This document shows positions 1-6,701 of a stretch of DNA of 6,723 bases, in pieces; the first letter of the stretch is position 1; each line of letters starts with the position of its first letter. The position numbers were made by a program, and so were the translations under genes. Below the pieces are notes generated by a model. The model made no database searches, had not been told where the DNA came from, and saw only the letters and a list, made by a program, of their open reading frames with translations. The DNA lies in the NCBI GenBank assembly GCA_021799715.1, contig JAJYZY010000126.1, positions 1 to 6,723 on the forward strand, read 5' to 3'. The DNA comes from Planctomycetota bacterium (GTDB lineage: Bacteria > Planctomycetota > Phycisphaerae > WQYP01).

Positions 1-1
1 G

Positions 2-457
2 TGGCGCGTGGCCCATGGGACGGTGGGATGGGGACCTTTATACCAGGGGCGATTCAAGAGCTTTCCGGTGCAGTCCGGATCGCACGTGCTCATGGTGAGC
101 CGGTACGTGGAACGCAACGCCCTGACGGCGGGGGTGGTGAAACGGGCCCAGGATTGGCGTTGGGGGAGCCTGTGGCTGCGGCAGCACCAAAGGACGGCGG
201 ATGAAACGACGCAGGCGTTACGGGGGATGCTCTCGCCAGGACCGGGAGGCCGCTGGCCGGAAGTGCGAGACTGGACGAAAGCGGTGAACCAGTCGCAGAC
301 GAAGCAGGAACTGGCTCGCCTGGAGGCCAGTGAGACGCGTGGCCGCCCGCTGGGGGAGGAGAAGTGGCTGGCCCGGACGGTGGAACAGTTGGGGCTGGAG
401 CACACGGTCCGCCGTGAAGGGCGGCCGGCAGGGACGCAGCGTGAGGGCCAATCATGA
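2..457 (+). CDS. REP-associated tyrosine transposase (RAYT), 3' part only
   Basis: The reading frame is open from the left edge, so the true start and roughly the first third of the protein lie outside the window. The visible 151 residues match the C-terminal half of RAYTs, which are Y1/HUH single-strand DNA transposases linked to REP palindromes. The key signatures are LYQGRFKSFPVQ, then RYVERNALTAGVVKRAQDWRWGSLW, and near the end GRPLGEEKWLARTVEQLGLE, a tail typical of longer RAYTs. The Tyr of RYVERN (codon at about 104-106) aligns with the catalytic Tyr115 of the E. coli RAYT. The HxH metal-binding pair would be upstream, out of view. RAYTs are usually single-copy domesticated genes rather than self-moving elements. 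The G-rich composition looks different from the next genes. An in-frame GTG at position 8 is internal, not a start. Whether the full gene is intact cannot be told here. Confidence 0.87.
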   Translation, partial: WRVAHGTVGWGPLYQGRFKSFPVQSGSHVLMVSRYVERNALTAGVVKRAQDWRWGSLWLRQHQRTADETTQALRGMLSPGPGGRWPEVRDWTKAVNQSQTKQELARLEASETRGRPLGEEKWLARTVEQLGLEHTVRREGRPAGTQREGQS

Positions 458-475
458 CAATACAATATGCGTCCC
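431..475. repeat. Short inverted repeat at the RAYT 3' end
   Basis: GGGACGCA at 431-438, inside the last codons of the transposase gene, is the reverse complement of TGCGTCCC at 468-475, just after its stop codon. The loop is 29 nt. From memory, motifs of the form TGCGTCCCCGTTT often flank RAYT genes, so the right arm (468-481) may be part of the element's recognition sequence. An 8-bp match at this distance could also be chance. Confidence 0.3.
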
Positions 476-616
476 CGTTTCGCTGCCATTGCCTGCCGAA
501 GCCGCAGAGCGGCAATCCAAGCGTTTACGGGTACCAGAAGGCAAGATGGATGAAGCAGGCGGAAAGAAATCATTGCGGGGCGTTCTGGCGGATACCACGC
601 TTTGAATTGCAATTTT

Positions 617-620
617 GGAG
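617..620 (+). promoter_or_regulatory. Candidate ribosome binding site that selects the ClC start
   Basis: GGAG lies 12 nt before a GTG at 633. The only other early start, TTG at 615, overlaps this GGAG and has no purine-rich sequence upstream. The site therefore favours GTG 633, although the spacing is long. I see no convincing -35/-10 pair in the 458-632 gap; the gap holds no supported gene. Confidence 0.4.
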
Positions 621-632
621 ACAAATAAAGCT

Positions 633-2435
633 GTGAAAACTCCCGAGGATCGAGGGTCCACAACGGAAGGCGTCGGCGTATCGCCTTCACTGGGACCAGT
701 TTTGGAACATGAACAATTAGCTGCCCACGCCACACTTTTCGGGCGCGATGTTTGGCGGTTGGCCGGACTGTCGATTGGTATTGGGGCGGTGGCGGCGGTG
801 GCGGCCATGGTGTTGCTGCGATTGATCGGGTTGCTGACAAATCTCTGCTTTTATGGTCGTTTCTCTTTTTCTTTTGCCGATCCGACAACCGCATATCTGG
901 GGCTATGGGTCATTGCGGTGCCCATTGCCGGAGCGTTGATTGTCGGCGTGATGGCCCGTTTCGGCCACCCGGCCATCCGCGGCCACGGTATACCGGAAGC
1001 CATGGAAACCATCCTGACAAATCAAAGCCGCATTCCCAAACGTCTAACCCTGCTGAAACCCATTTCCGCGGCTATCAGCATCGGCACGGGCGGCCCATTT
1101 GGTGCCGAAGGTCCGATCATTGCGACCGGGGGAGCCTTTGGCTCTCTGGTGGGCCAGATTCTGCGCTCCAGCGCCGATGAGCGCAAGATTCTTCTTTCAG
1201 CCGGCGCGACGGCGGGCATGGCGGCCACATTCGGATCGCCCGTGTCGGCCGTACTTTTGGCAATTGAACTTCTGTTGTTCGAATTTCGCGCCCGATCACT
1301 GGTTCCGGTGGCTTTGGCCAGCGCTACCGCGGCGGGTTTGCGGATTATATTTATGGGTGATAAACCCATTTTTGCCATGCCCGATGTTGGACCCGCGAAC
1401 CATTGGTCACTGATCATATACGCGGTTATCGGTTTGATTGCGGGCGTCGCCTCCGCCGGTGTCACCCGCATGTTGTATCTGGTGGAAGATGCCTTTGAAA
1501 AATACAGTCATCTGCATTGGATGTGGTGGCCCGCGCTGGGCGCGGTGGCAGTGGGGGTCTGCGGTTATTTTGACCCGCACACCATGGGTGTCGGTTATGA
1601 TAACATTTCCCACCTGTTGACCGGCTCAATGGCGATAAAAGCCATTCTGCTGCTGCTGATTTTAAAATGGATTTCGTGGACTGTGGCGCTGGGCAGCGGC
1701 ACGTCCGGCGGCACACTGGCTCCATTGTTTACCATGGGCAGCGCGTTGGGGTTGCTGCTGGGCATGGCGGCATTGCATCTATTTCCCAATTCGGGCGTGG
1801 ATGTGCAAGTGGCAGCGCTGGTTGGCATGGCGGCGCTATTTGCCGGCGCATCGCGGGCGTTGCTCACGAGCATTGTTTTCGCATTTGAAACCACCATGCA
1901 GCCGCACGGTTTGCTTCCCTTACTGGCGGGCTGCACAACGGCTTTTCTGGTTTCCTGCCTGTTGATGCGTGATACGATCATGACGGAAAAAATTGCGCGG
2001 CGGGGTATCCGCGTGCAGACGGAATATTCAACAGATTTTCTGGATCGTCTTTTTGTGCGTGATGCCTTCACCCGCGACGCCGCCTGCCTGGATGGTTCCC
2101 GGACTCTCGCCGATGCGCGAGCCTCTATTTTTTCCGAACGGCCGCTGCTTAAACACCATGAATTTCCGATTATTGACGGTGACAACAGGCTCATCGGGGT
2201 GCTGTCGTGCCGGGAACTTCTCGATGCCCGCGTTGATCCGGCAGCTCCTTTGCGTTCCCTGATTACCCGCAAGCCGATTGTCATTGAACTCGACAGCCCG
2301 TTGCGCCTCGCGGATAGTCTGATGGCGCGTTACAACGTGGGCCAGTTGGTCGTCACCGATGCGGAAAAGCCGGACCGGGCCATTGGTGTGATTACCGAGT
2401 CCGACATCCTTGCTGCGCACCGACGCACCGGCTGA
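633..2435 (+). CDS. ClC-family chloride channel/transporter with C-terminal CBS pair
   Basis: This is an inner-membrane anion channel or H+/anion exchanger of the voltage-gated chloride channel family. Residue numbers are from GTG 633 (600 aa); a TTG at 615 would add six residues. A hydrophilic leader of about 40 residues precedes the membrane core (about 40-445). The core shows the three ClC filter motifs: GHGIPE (117-122), GAEGP (157-161, with gating Glu159) and GGTLAP (359-364). Two CBS modules follow at about 473-531 and 540-598, ending with GVITESDI; such pairs often bind adenine nucleotides and tune activity. Three positions differ from E. coli ClC-ec1: the filter Ser107 is His, the proton Glu203 is Leu213 (the preceding Glu is kept as Glu212), and the central Tyr445 appears to be Met450 in TIMTEKIARRG. 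Loss of the proton glutamate suggests channel-like or weakly proton-coupled transport. Family assignment is secure; ion selectivity and mechanism are inference. The gene stands 220 bp from the next one and may be transcribed alone. Confidence 0.95.
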   Translation: MKTPEDRGSTTEGVGVSPSLGPVLEHEQLAAHATLFGRDVWRLAGLSIGIGAVAAVAAMVLLRLIGLLTNLCFYGRFSFSFADPTTAYLGLWVIAVPIAGALIVGVMARFGHPAIRGHGIPEAMETILTNQSRIPKRLTLLKPISAAISIGTGGPFGAEGPIIATGGAFGSLVGQILRSSADERKILLSAGATAGMAATFGSPVSAVLLAIELLLFEFRARSLVPVALASATAAGLRIIFMGDKPIFAMPDVGPANHWSLIIYAVIGLIAGVASAGVTRMLYLVEDAFEKYSHLHWMWWPALGAVAVGVCGYFDPHTMGVGYDNISHLLTGSMAIKAILLLLILKWISWTVALGSGTSGGTLAPLFTMGSALGLLLGMAALHLFPNSGVDVQVAALVGMAALFAGASRALLTSIVFAFETTMQPHGLLPLLAGCTTAFLVSCLLMRDTIMTEKIARRGIRVQTEYSTDFLDRLFVRDAFTRDAACLDGSRTLADARASIFSERPLLKHHEFPIIDGDNRLIGVLSCRELLDARVDPAAPLRSLITRKPIVIELDSPLRLADSLMARYNVGQLVVTDAEKPDRAIGVITESDILAAHRRTG

Positions 2436-2623
2436 ATCTTTTATTTATATGTACCGCGCAGGCTGATTTGCGAGTGTCCGAGGCGTCCCGCACATTGCAA
2501 TAAATTTGCCAAAAAAAATGTTTCACCGCATCATCCGCCTGTGTGGCGCGTTTGGTTCATTGAGATCGTGGTCTTGCGTCGGCGGGCGGTAGAGTCCACA
2601 ATCTGAATTATTGATGTGAATTG

Positions 2624-2638
2624 CAGGGTAAGTCCCTG
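2624..2638 (+). promoter_or_regulatory. Small leader hairpin before the MFS-PlsC gene
   Basis: CAGGG (2624-2628) and CCCTG (2634-2638) form a perfect 5-bp stem with the loop TAAGT. It ends 8 nt before the GGAG ribosome binding site at 2647-2650. It could affect translation initiation or be accidental. The rest of the 2436-2655 gap holds an A8 run at 2511-2518 and a poor promoter-like pair (TTGCGT at 2574, CACAAT at 2597, 17 nt apart). I see no clear terminator for the ClC gene and no small gene. Confidence 0.22.
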
Positions 2639-2655
2639 GCAAGCGCGGAGAATTA

Positions 2656-4617
2656 ATGTCGCAAAACGCCGTTCAACGCATTCCCGCGGATACGCCGCTG
2701 CTGCAGGATTTTCCGCCGCTGCTGCGGAACCGAAATTTCTTCCTGCTCATGAGCGGCTACGTGGTATCCGTCATTGGCGACCGTGTGCATTTTCTGGTCA
2801 TGCTTGAATTGCTTTGCTATGTGGTGCTCAAACGCCATGTGGAATCAGCCCAACATGCGGCACAGCTTAACTTGGCGATGTTTCTTCCATTCCTGCTTCT
2901 GGCTCCGTTGGGCGGGGTGATTTCCGACCGGTTGCCGCGACGCTGGGTCATGATTTCCTGCGATCTGGTGCGAAGCGTCATTGTCATTATCGCACGAACC
3001 GTGCTGCTGGTGGCGGCCTACCACAGCTCGTTGTCAACCGGAACGCTTCTGGTGATGTTGTTTGGTTCGGAAATTATCCTCTCCTGCTTTGGCGAAATGT
3101 TTTCGCCGGCCCGCGCCGCCATCGTGCCTAATCTGGTGCATCCAAAGGAATTGCTGCAAGCCAACTCATTTCTTTCCGTGGCCGGGACAATTTCAACGCT
3201 TCTGGGGTTTATCCTCGGTGGATTATTGCTGAAATTCGGTCTGGATATCGCCATGTACGTCGATGCGGGAACTTACTGCCTGTCCGCCTTTGCGGTATTT
3301 TCCATGCGGCTGCGGCCTGGCATGGACCGCCCGGACCCGGTGCGTGGAGTCAGCCACAATAATCTTTTCAAGGAATTAAAACTCGCATTGGGGTATCTGA
3401 AAGTACACAAGCATCCGCTTCAAGCTATCTTGCTGGAGTTGGCGTTCACCACCGCCAGCGCGGTGATCCTCAATTGTATGCCCGCGATTGTTACGGCCCG
3501 ATTTGGCCTTTCCAACAGCGATTTTGCTTATTTTCTCGGTGTCGCCGGAATCGGCATGATTGTCGGAGCAGTGCTGGTCAGCCGGGCGCGCAACGGTATT
3601 CCCAAAGAAATCGGCATCGGATGGTCAACGATTGCCATCGGCGTGGGATTGCTGATGGCGGCGTGGGCGGCGCACTGGGAAACTTTTCTGGTGTGGCTGA
3701 CGGTTGCGGCAATGTTCGGTGCCATCATGTTTATAACGGTCGATACCCTGCTGCAGCGGGTGGTGCCGGACTATATCCGCGGGCGCATCATGGGAGCGCG
3801 TGATCTGATAACGACGTTCGGGTTGCTGGTACCCACCGTGCCCATCGCGTTCTGGAAAAATGTCGATTCCTACATTATGAACATCATTGTGGGTACCGGT
3901 GTGGTGATCGCCGTTCTGGGGCTGTTTCTGCTGATCATTTATTACCGTCGCCAGCCGTTCCCGATTTCATCGGCGGTGGCCCGACGACTGGCGGCTGTTT
4001 ACATGGAATTATGCCATCGGTGGAAACGGGGCAATGCCTGCCGCATTCCCGTAACCGGCCCGGCTATTGTTGTCTCCAACCATGGCTCCATATTGGATCC
4101 GCTGGCTGTGGGAATAGGCAGTCGGCGGCGTCTGGTGCGATTTCTCATATCCCACAAATATTTTGATTTGCCGTTGTTAAAGCATCTTTTTTCTGCGTTG
4201 GGCTTTATTCCTGTCGATCGATCCGCCCCGGATACCGCTGGTATGCGCGCGGCTTTGCGAGCGTTAAAAAGCGGCGATGTTGTGGGGATATTCCCCGAAG
4301 GTGATATTGGCCGCCACCTGTTGCCGCGTAAAGGCGAAAGCGGAGCGGCCATTCTGGCGTTGGCGACGGGAGTTCCGGTTATTCCCGCGTACATTGCCGG
4401 CACACATCCGCATGAAAGCTTCATCAAGGACTTATTGCGTCCGGCAAAGGTGCGTGTTTATTATGGTGCGCCGCTGGATTTTGGCGGCTCAAGCGCGCAA
4501 CGCAAAGATGCAGCGGTAATTGATGACGTTACAGCGCAAATTATGCAGGCGATTGCCAGACTTAAAGATCGCGCTGATGCTGCCGCATTGGAATCGTGTG
4601 CCTCGACTATGCGATAA
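2656..4617 (+). CDS. MFS transporter fused to PlsC-type acyltransferase (LplT/Aas-like, no acyl-ACP synthetase)
   Basis: This 653-residue membrane protein joins two enzymes of phospholipid handling. Residues 25-430 form an MFS domain with about 12 hydrophobic segments, the loop 2-3 motif GGVISDRLPRR (86-96) and VPDYIRGRIMGARD (370-383), as in the LplT/EntS-like branch. Residues about 440-640 form a lysophosphatidate-type acyltransferase with all four blocks: NHGSILD (His476-x4-Asp481, catalytic), GFIPVDR (516-522), FPEGD (546-550) and VPVIPAY (573-579). In E. coli, LplT flips lysophospholipid inward and Aas (PlsC domain plus acyl-ACP synthetase) reacylates it; fusions of all three domains exist in other bacteria. 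Here the AMP-binding synthetase is absent and the protein simply stops after PlsC, so the acyl donor would have to be supplied ready-made. By inference it flips and reacylates lysophospholipids. The start is firm: GGAG 5 nt before ATG. The aldo/keto reductase follows after 46 bp, probably in the same transcript. Domain calls are secure; substrate is not. Confidence 0.94.
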   Translation: MSQNAVQRIPADTPLLQDFPPLLRNRNFFLLMSGYVVSVIGDRVHFLVMLELLCYVVLKRHVESAQHAAQLNLAMFLPFLLLAPLGGVISDRLPRRWVMISCDLVRSVIVIIARTVLLVAAYHSSLSTGTLLVMLFGSEIILSCFGEMFSPARAAIVPNLVHPKELLQANSFLSVAGTISTLLGFILGGLLLKFGLDIAMYVDAGTYCLSAFAVFSMRLRPGMDRPDPVRGVSHNNLFKELKLALGYLKVHKHPLQAILLELAFTTASAVILNCMPAIVTARFGLSNSDFAYFLGVAGIGMIVGAVLVSRARNGIPKEIGIGWSTIAIGVGLLMAAWAAHWETFLVWLTVAAMFGAIMFITVDTLLQRVVPDYIRGRIMGARDLITTFGLLVPTVPIAFWKNVDSYIMNIIVGTGVVIAVLGLFLLIIYYRRQPFPISSAVARRLAAVYMELCHRWKRGNACRIPVTGPAIVVSNHGSILDPLAVGIGSRRRLVRFLISHKYFDLPLLKHLFSALGFIPVDRSAPDTAGMRAALRALKSGDVVGIFPEGDIGRHLLPRKGESGAAILALATGVPVIPAYIAGTHPHESFIKDLLRPAKVRVYYGAPLDFGGSSAQRKDAAVIDDVTAQIMQAIARLKDRADAAALESCASTMR

Positions 4618-4663
4618 CCCGCATCGGTGTTGGCACAAGCCGAATTGCGTATTGTGAAAGAAC

Positions 4664-5659
4664 ATGGCGATGAACACCTTGCTACGCCCACTGGGAACAA
4701 CGGAAATTTTTATTACGCCGATTATATTGGGCGCATGGGCATTGGGGGGGTGGATGTGGGGCGGGTGTGACGAACAGGATTCAATTGGTACCATACGCGC
4801 GGCCTTGGATGCCGGGATAAACTGCATCGATACAGCGGCAGTATATGCTCAGGGTTATAGCGAAGAGCTTGTAGGCCGGGCTATAAAAGATATTCCACGG
4901 GATCAGGTGATAATAGCCACAAAATGCGGCAGGCGGTGGGATGACCCCGAACAACGCGGCTCCAACGCGCTGGAAACATTGGATCGTACCGGCAGTCCGA
5001 TTACCATTCGCAGCAATTCACGCGCGGATAGTATCGTTTTCGAATGCGAACAGAGTCTGAAACGCCTGAGCACAACTTACATTGATCTTTTCCAGATTCA
5101 CTGGCCGGATTTGACAACGCCCCTGGAGGAATCTCTGGCGGCGATGGATCGGCTGCGTCGCGAGGGAAAGATCCGGGCAGTCGGCGTAAGTAATTTCAAC
5201 ATCGACCTGCTTAAACAGGCCGCCGCAATAATACCGCCGGCCAGCATACAGCCCCCGTACAGTCTGCTGCGCCGTGATATGGAAAGAGATATTATGCCGT
5301 TCTGTGTTGATCAACACATCAGCATATTGGCTTATTCACCGTTGGAGCGGGGGCTGCTCACAGGGAGCGTCACTCCCGACAGGCAGTTTGCCCCGGGGGA
5401 TCACCGGATAAAGCACAAATTGTTTGATGCGGCAAACCGCAGGAAAGTCATGTCATCGCTGGAAAAAATCCGCCCCATTGCGGACAAATATGCGGCCAGT
5501 CTCGCGCAGGTGGTATTGAATTGGACCATCGCGCAACCCGGCGTTACCGCTGCAATTGCCGGTGCCCGCAATCCGCACCAGGCCGGCCACAACGCGGGTG
5601 CCATGGCTTTTGAACTCACCGAGGAGGACATCCGGCACGTCCGGGCCGCCTTTGAGTGA
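4664..5659 (+). CDS. Aldo/keto reductase, IolS-like
   Basis: This is a cytoplasmic NAD(P)H-dependent oxidoreductase of 331 residues, a normal length for the family, expected to reduce aldehydes or ketones (or run in reverse) on a TIM barrel. The catalytic tetrad is complete: Asp56 in GINCIDTA, Tyr61, Lys87 in VIIATKCG and His146 in LFQIHWPD. GVSNF (174-178) and the C-terminal cofactor-binding stretch AIAGARNPHQAGHNAGA (297-313) are also present. The central part resembles Bacillus IolS: YIDLFQIH, then GKIRAVGVSNF, then a SPLERGLLTG segment. The physiological substrate cannot be read from the sequence. A GAAAGA-like, weak ribosome binding site precedes ATG 4664; a second ATG at 4670 is a possible alternative start, two residues shorter. 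It lies 46 bp after the MFS-PlsC gene on the same strand, so co-transcription is likely. A GC-rich hairpin lies 10 nt after its stop codon. Confidence 0.95.
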   Translation: MAMNTLLRPLGTTEIFITPIILGAWALGGWMWGGCDEQDSIGTIRAALDAGINCIDTAAVYAQGYSEELVGRAIKDIPRDQVIIATKCGRRWDDPEQRGSNALETLDRTGSPITIRSNSRADSIVFECEQSLKRLSTTYIDLFQIHWPDLTTPLEESLAAMDRLRREGKIRAVGVSNFNIDLLKQAAAIIPPASIQPPYSLLRRDMERDIMPFCVDQHISILAYSPLERGLLTGSVTPDRQFAPGDHRIKHKLFDAANRRKVMSSLEKIRPIADKYAASLAQVVLNWTIAQPGVTAAIAGARNPHQAGHNAGAMAFELTEEDIRHVRAAFE

Positions 5660-5669
5660 TACACTGCCC

Positions 5670-5688
5670 GGTTCGCGCGGCCCGAACC
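5670..5688 (+). terminator. Candidate hairpin after the aldo/keto reductase gene
   Basis: GGTTCG (5670-5675) pairs perfectly with CGAACC (5683-5688) across a 7-nt loop, 10 nt downstream of the stop codon. Only TTC follows instead of a T run, so it is not a textbook intrinsic terminator. It may stabilise the 3' end or cause partial termination before the CPBP gene. The remainder of the gap to 5771 shows nothing else I can support. Confidence 0.35.
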
Positions 5689-5771
5689 TTCATGGATGCC
5701 CGCAATCGTTGATTTCCACTATCCACCGCAGGCGTATATGATTCGCCCGGTTTTGTCCGAGGCGTTTTGGT

Positions 5772-6560
5772 ATGAGCAAAACAAGAAAGGAACCGCAATG
5801 GTTGCGATTTGGCACTGGGGAAGGGTACTTTGACCGCAGCCATCGCCCGTTGCAGTGCCTGATATTTATTGCCCCGTTATTGGTTATTTATCAGGTCGGC
5901 GCCGTGTTGCACCCATGGAGTGCGGTGCACGGACAAACACACAATATCATCGCCTTTGAACTGATGCTCAATTTTTTCTCGCTGTTTGGTGCGGTGGGAA
6001 GTTATTTACCCCCATTGGCGGTGGTGGCAATTCTGCTGGGTTGGCATGTGGCCCGCAAGGATCCGTTAAAATTTGAACCGGGCCTGTATTTGGCCATGGG
6101 GGCCGAGAGTTTTCTCTGGGCGGTGGCGCTGGTGATTTTATTTCTCGCCGTGGCCCATGGCATGGCCATGGCCGCCGTAAACCACCCAGTCGCCCATGTT
6201 ATGGATAAACTTTCCTGGCAAACGCAGGTGGTTTTATCCATTGGCGCGGGAATTTATGAAGAACTGCTGTTTCGCCTGGTGTTGATAACCGTATTGAATA
6301 TGATTCTTGTGGACCTGTTTGGAATGTCCGTCGCGAAGGCGATTCCGGTGATTATTATCGCCTCAGCGGTGTTGTTTTCGCTCTATCATTTTCTGGGCAA
6401 TGAGCAGCCGACGTGGGGGGCGTTTATCATCCGAACCATCGCGGGAATCTATTTTGCCGGGATATTTATTTTCCGAGGCTTCGGCATTGATGTCGCCACG
6501 CACGCGGGCTATGACCTGATGGTGGTGGGGTTGGATATTTTATCGCATCATCACGGATGA
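5772..6560 (+). CDS. CPBP family intramembrane glutamic/metal-dependent protease (CAAX-like)
   Basis: This 262-residue multi-pass membrane protein carries the full signature of the CPBP (Abi, Rce1-like) family. The order is EELLFR (Glu163-Glu164-x3-Arg168), FSLYH (Phe202-x3-His206) and HAGYD (His244-x3-Asp248), all next to or within hydrophobic helices. These residues form the active site in Rce1-type enzymes that cut substrates within the membrane. Hydrophobic segments lie at about 28-46, 62-92, 108-134, 152-180, 189-207 and 217-235. The polar N-terminus (1-27) shows no signal peptide. Bacterial members have been linked to peptide maturation, self-immunity to bacteriocins and stress signalling, but no precursor peptide or bacteriocin gene is visible here, so its substrate is unknown. 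ATG 5772 is supported by GAGG at 5759-5762, 9 nt upstream. It is on the same strand as the aldo/keto reductase, 112 bp away, with a hairpin between them, so co-transcription is uncertain. The histidine-rich tail SHHHG is a minor oddity. Confidence 0.93.
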   Translation: MSKTRKEPQWLRFGTGEGYFDRSHRPLQCLIFIAPLLVIYQVGAVLHPWSAVHGQTHNIIAFELMLNFFSLFGAVGSYLPPLAVVAILLGWHVARKDPLKFEPGLYLAMGAESFLWAVALVILFLAVAHGMAMAAVNHPVAHVMDKLSWQTQVVLSIGAGIYEELLFRLVLITVLNMILVDLFGMSVAKAIPVIIIASAVLFSLYHFLGNEQPTWGAFIIRTIAGIYFAGIFIFRGFGIDVATHAGYDLMVVGLDILSHHHG

Positions 6561-6587
6561 AACATTGCCGGATAATTAACAGGTCAT

Positions 6588-6615
6588 GCGGTAAGTGATC
6601 TCCCCGGTGAACCGC
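6588..6615 (+). terminator. Weak stem-loop after the CPBP gene
   Basis: GCGGT (6588-6592) can pair with ACCGC (6611-6615) across an 18-nt loop, followed by TTTC. It is placed 27 nt after the CPBP stop codon, where a terminator would be expected. The stem is short and the loop large, so this is only a candidate. Confidence 0.2.
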
Positions 6616-6631
6616 TTTCAATCGTGTTGTA

Positions 6632-6681
6632 CCGAAGTAGAATTGTCACCCCTTAGCCGAAATAGAAGTGTCACCCCTTGG
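6632..6681. repeat. Two head-to-tail 25-bp direct repeats, probable insertion-sequence end
   Basis: Copy 1 (6632-6656) and copy 2 (6657-6681) abut exactly and agree at 22 of 25 positions. The differing positions are 6, 12 and 24 of the unit. Both hold the core TGTCACCCCTT, preceded by CCGAA and TAGAA blocks. Tandem units of this kind just upstream of a transposase gene fit transposase-binding sites at an element end, as known for IS21-type ends. Which IS family this is cannot be decided from the window. Confidence 0.85.
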
Positions 6682-6682
6682 T

Positions 6683-6696
6683 CTGGTGTATACCAG
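6683..6696 (+). promoter_or_regulatory. Hairpin just before the right-edge start codon
   Basis: CTGGT (6683-6687) and ACCAG (6692-6696) form a 5-bp stem with a GTAT loop, starting 1 nt after the tandem repeat and ending 5 nt before ATG 6702. It overlaps the likely ribosome binding region (AGG at 6695-6697), so it could damp translation of the downstream ORF, a common way to keep transposase low. The same stretch holds TATACC (6689-6694), which could act as a weak -10 box. Confidence 0.3.
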
Positions 6697-6701
6697 GCAG
6701 A

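Noticed and set aside
461..466. TACAAT resembling a -10 box after the RAYT stop codon
   Set aside because: There is no acceptable -35 box 15-19 nt upstream and the next start codon is about 170 bp away.
330..605. A plus-strand open frame bridging the RAYT end and the ClC leader
   Set aside because: Its first half overlaps the RAYT gene in another frame and the remainder shows no domain or ribosome binding site, so there is no support for a separate small gene.
785..810. GGCGGTGGC-type simple repeat
   Set aside because: It encodes the Ala/Val-rich first membrane helix of the ClC protein and needs no other explanation.
1595..2284. A 229-codon open frame on the minus strand within the ClC gene
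   Set aside because: It is wholly inside a strongly recognisable ClC/CBS gene, its product is rich in Arg and Ser with no recognisable domain, and it has no convincing start signals. It is an antisense shadow.
2495..2518. GCAA/TTGC mini-stem followed by an A8 run, considered as a terminator
   Set aside because: The stem has only 4 A/T-rich-flanked pairs and the run is A, not T, on the plus strand. Read on the minus strand, the T run precedes the stem, which is the wrong order.
2475..5765. A 12-bp exact repeat, TGTCCGAGGCGT, at 2475-2486 and 5754-5765
   Set aside because: About one such 12-bp pair is expected by chance in a window of this size, and the second copy merely supplies the ribosome binding site of the CPBP gene.
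6151..6173. ATGGC-rich palindromic stretch including GGCCATGGCC
   Set aside because: It lies inside the CPBP gene and is explained by codons for an Ala/Met-rich membrane helix (HGMAMAA).
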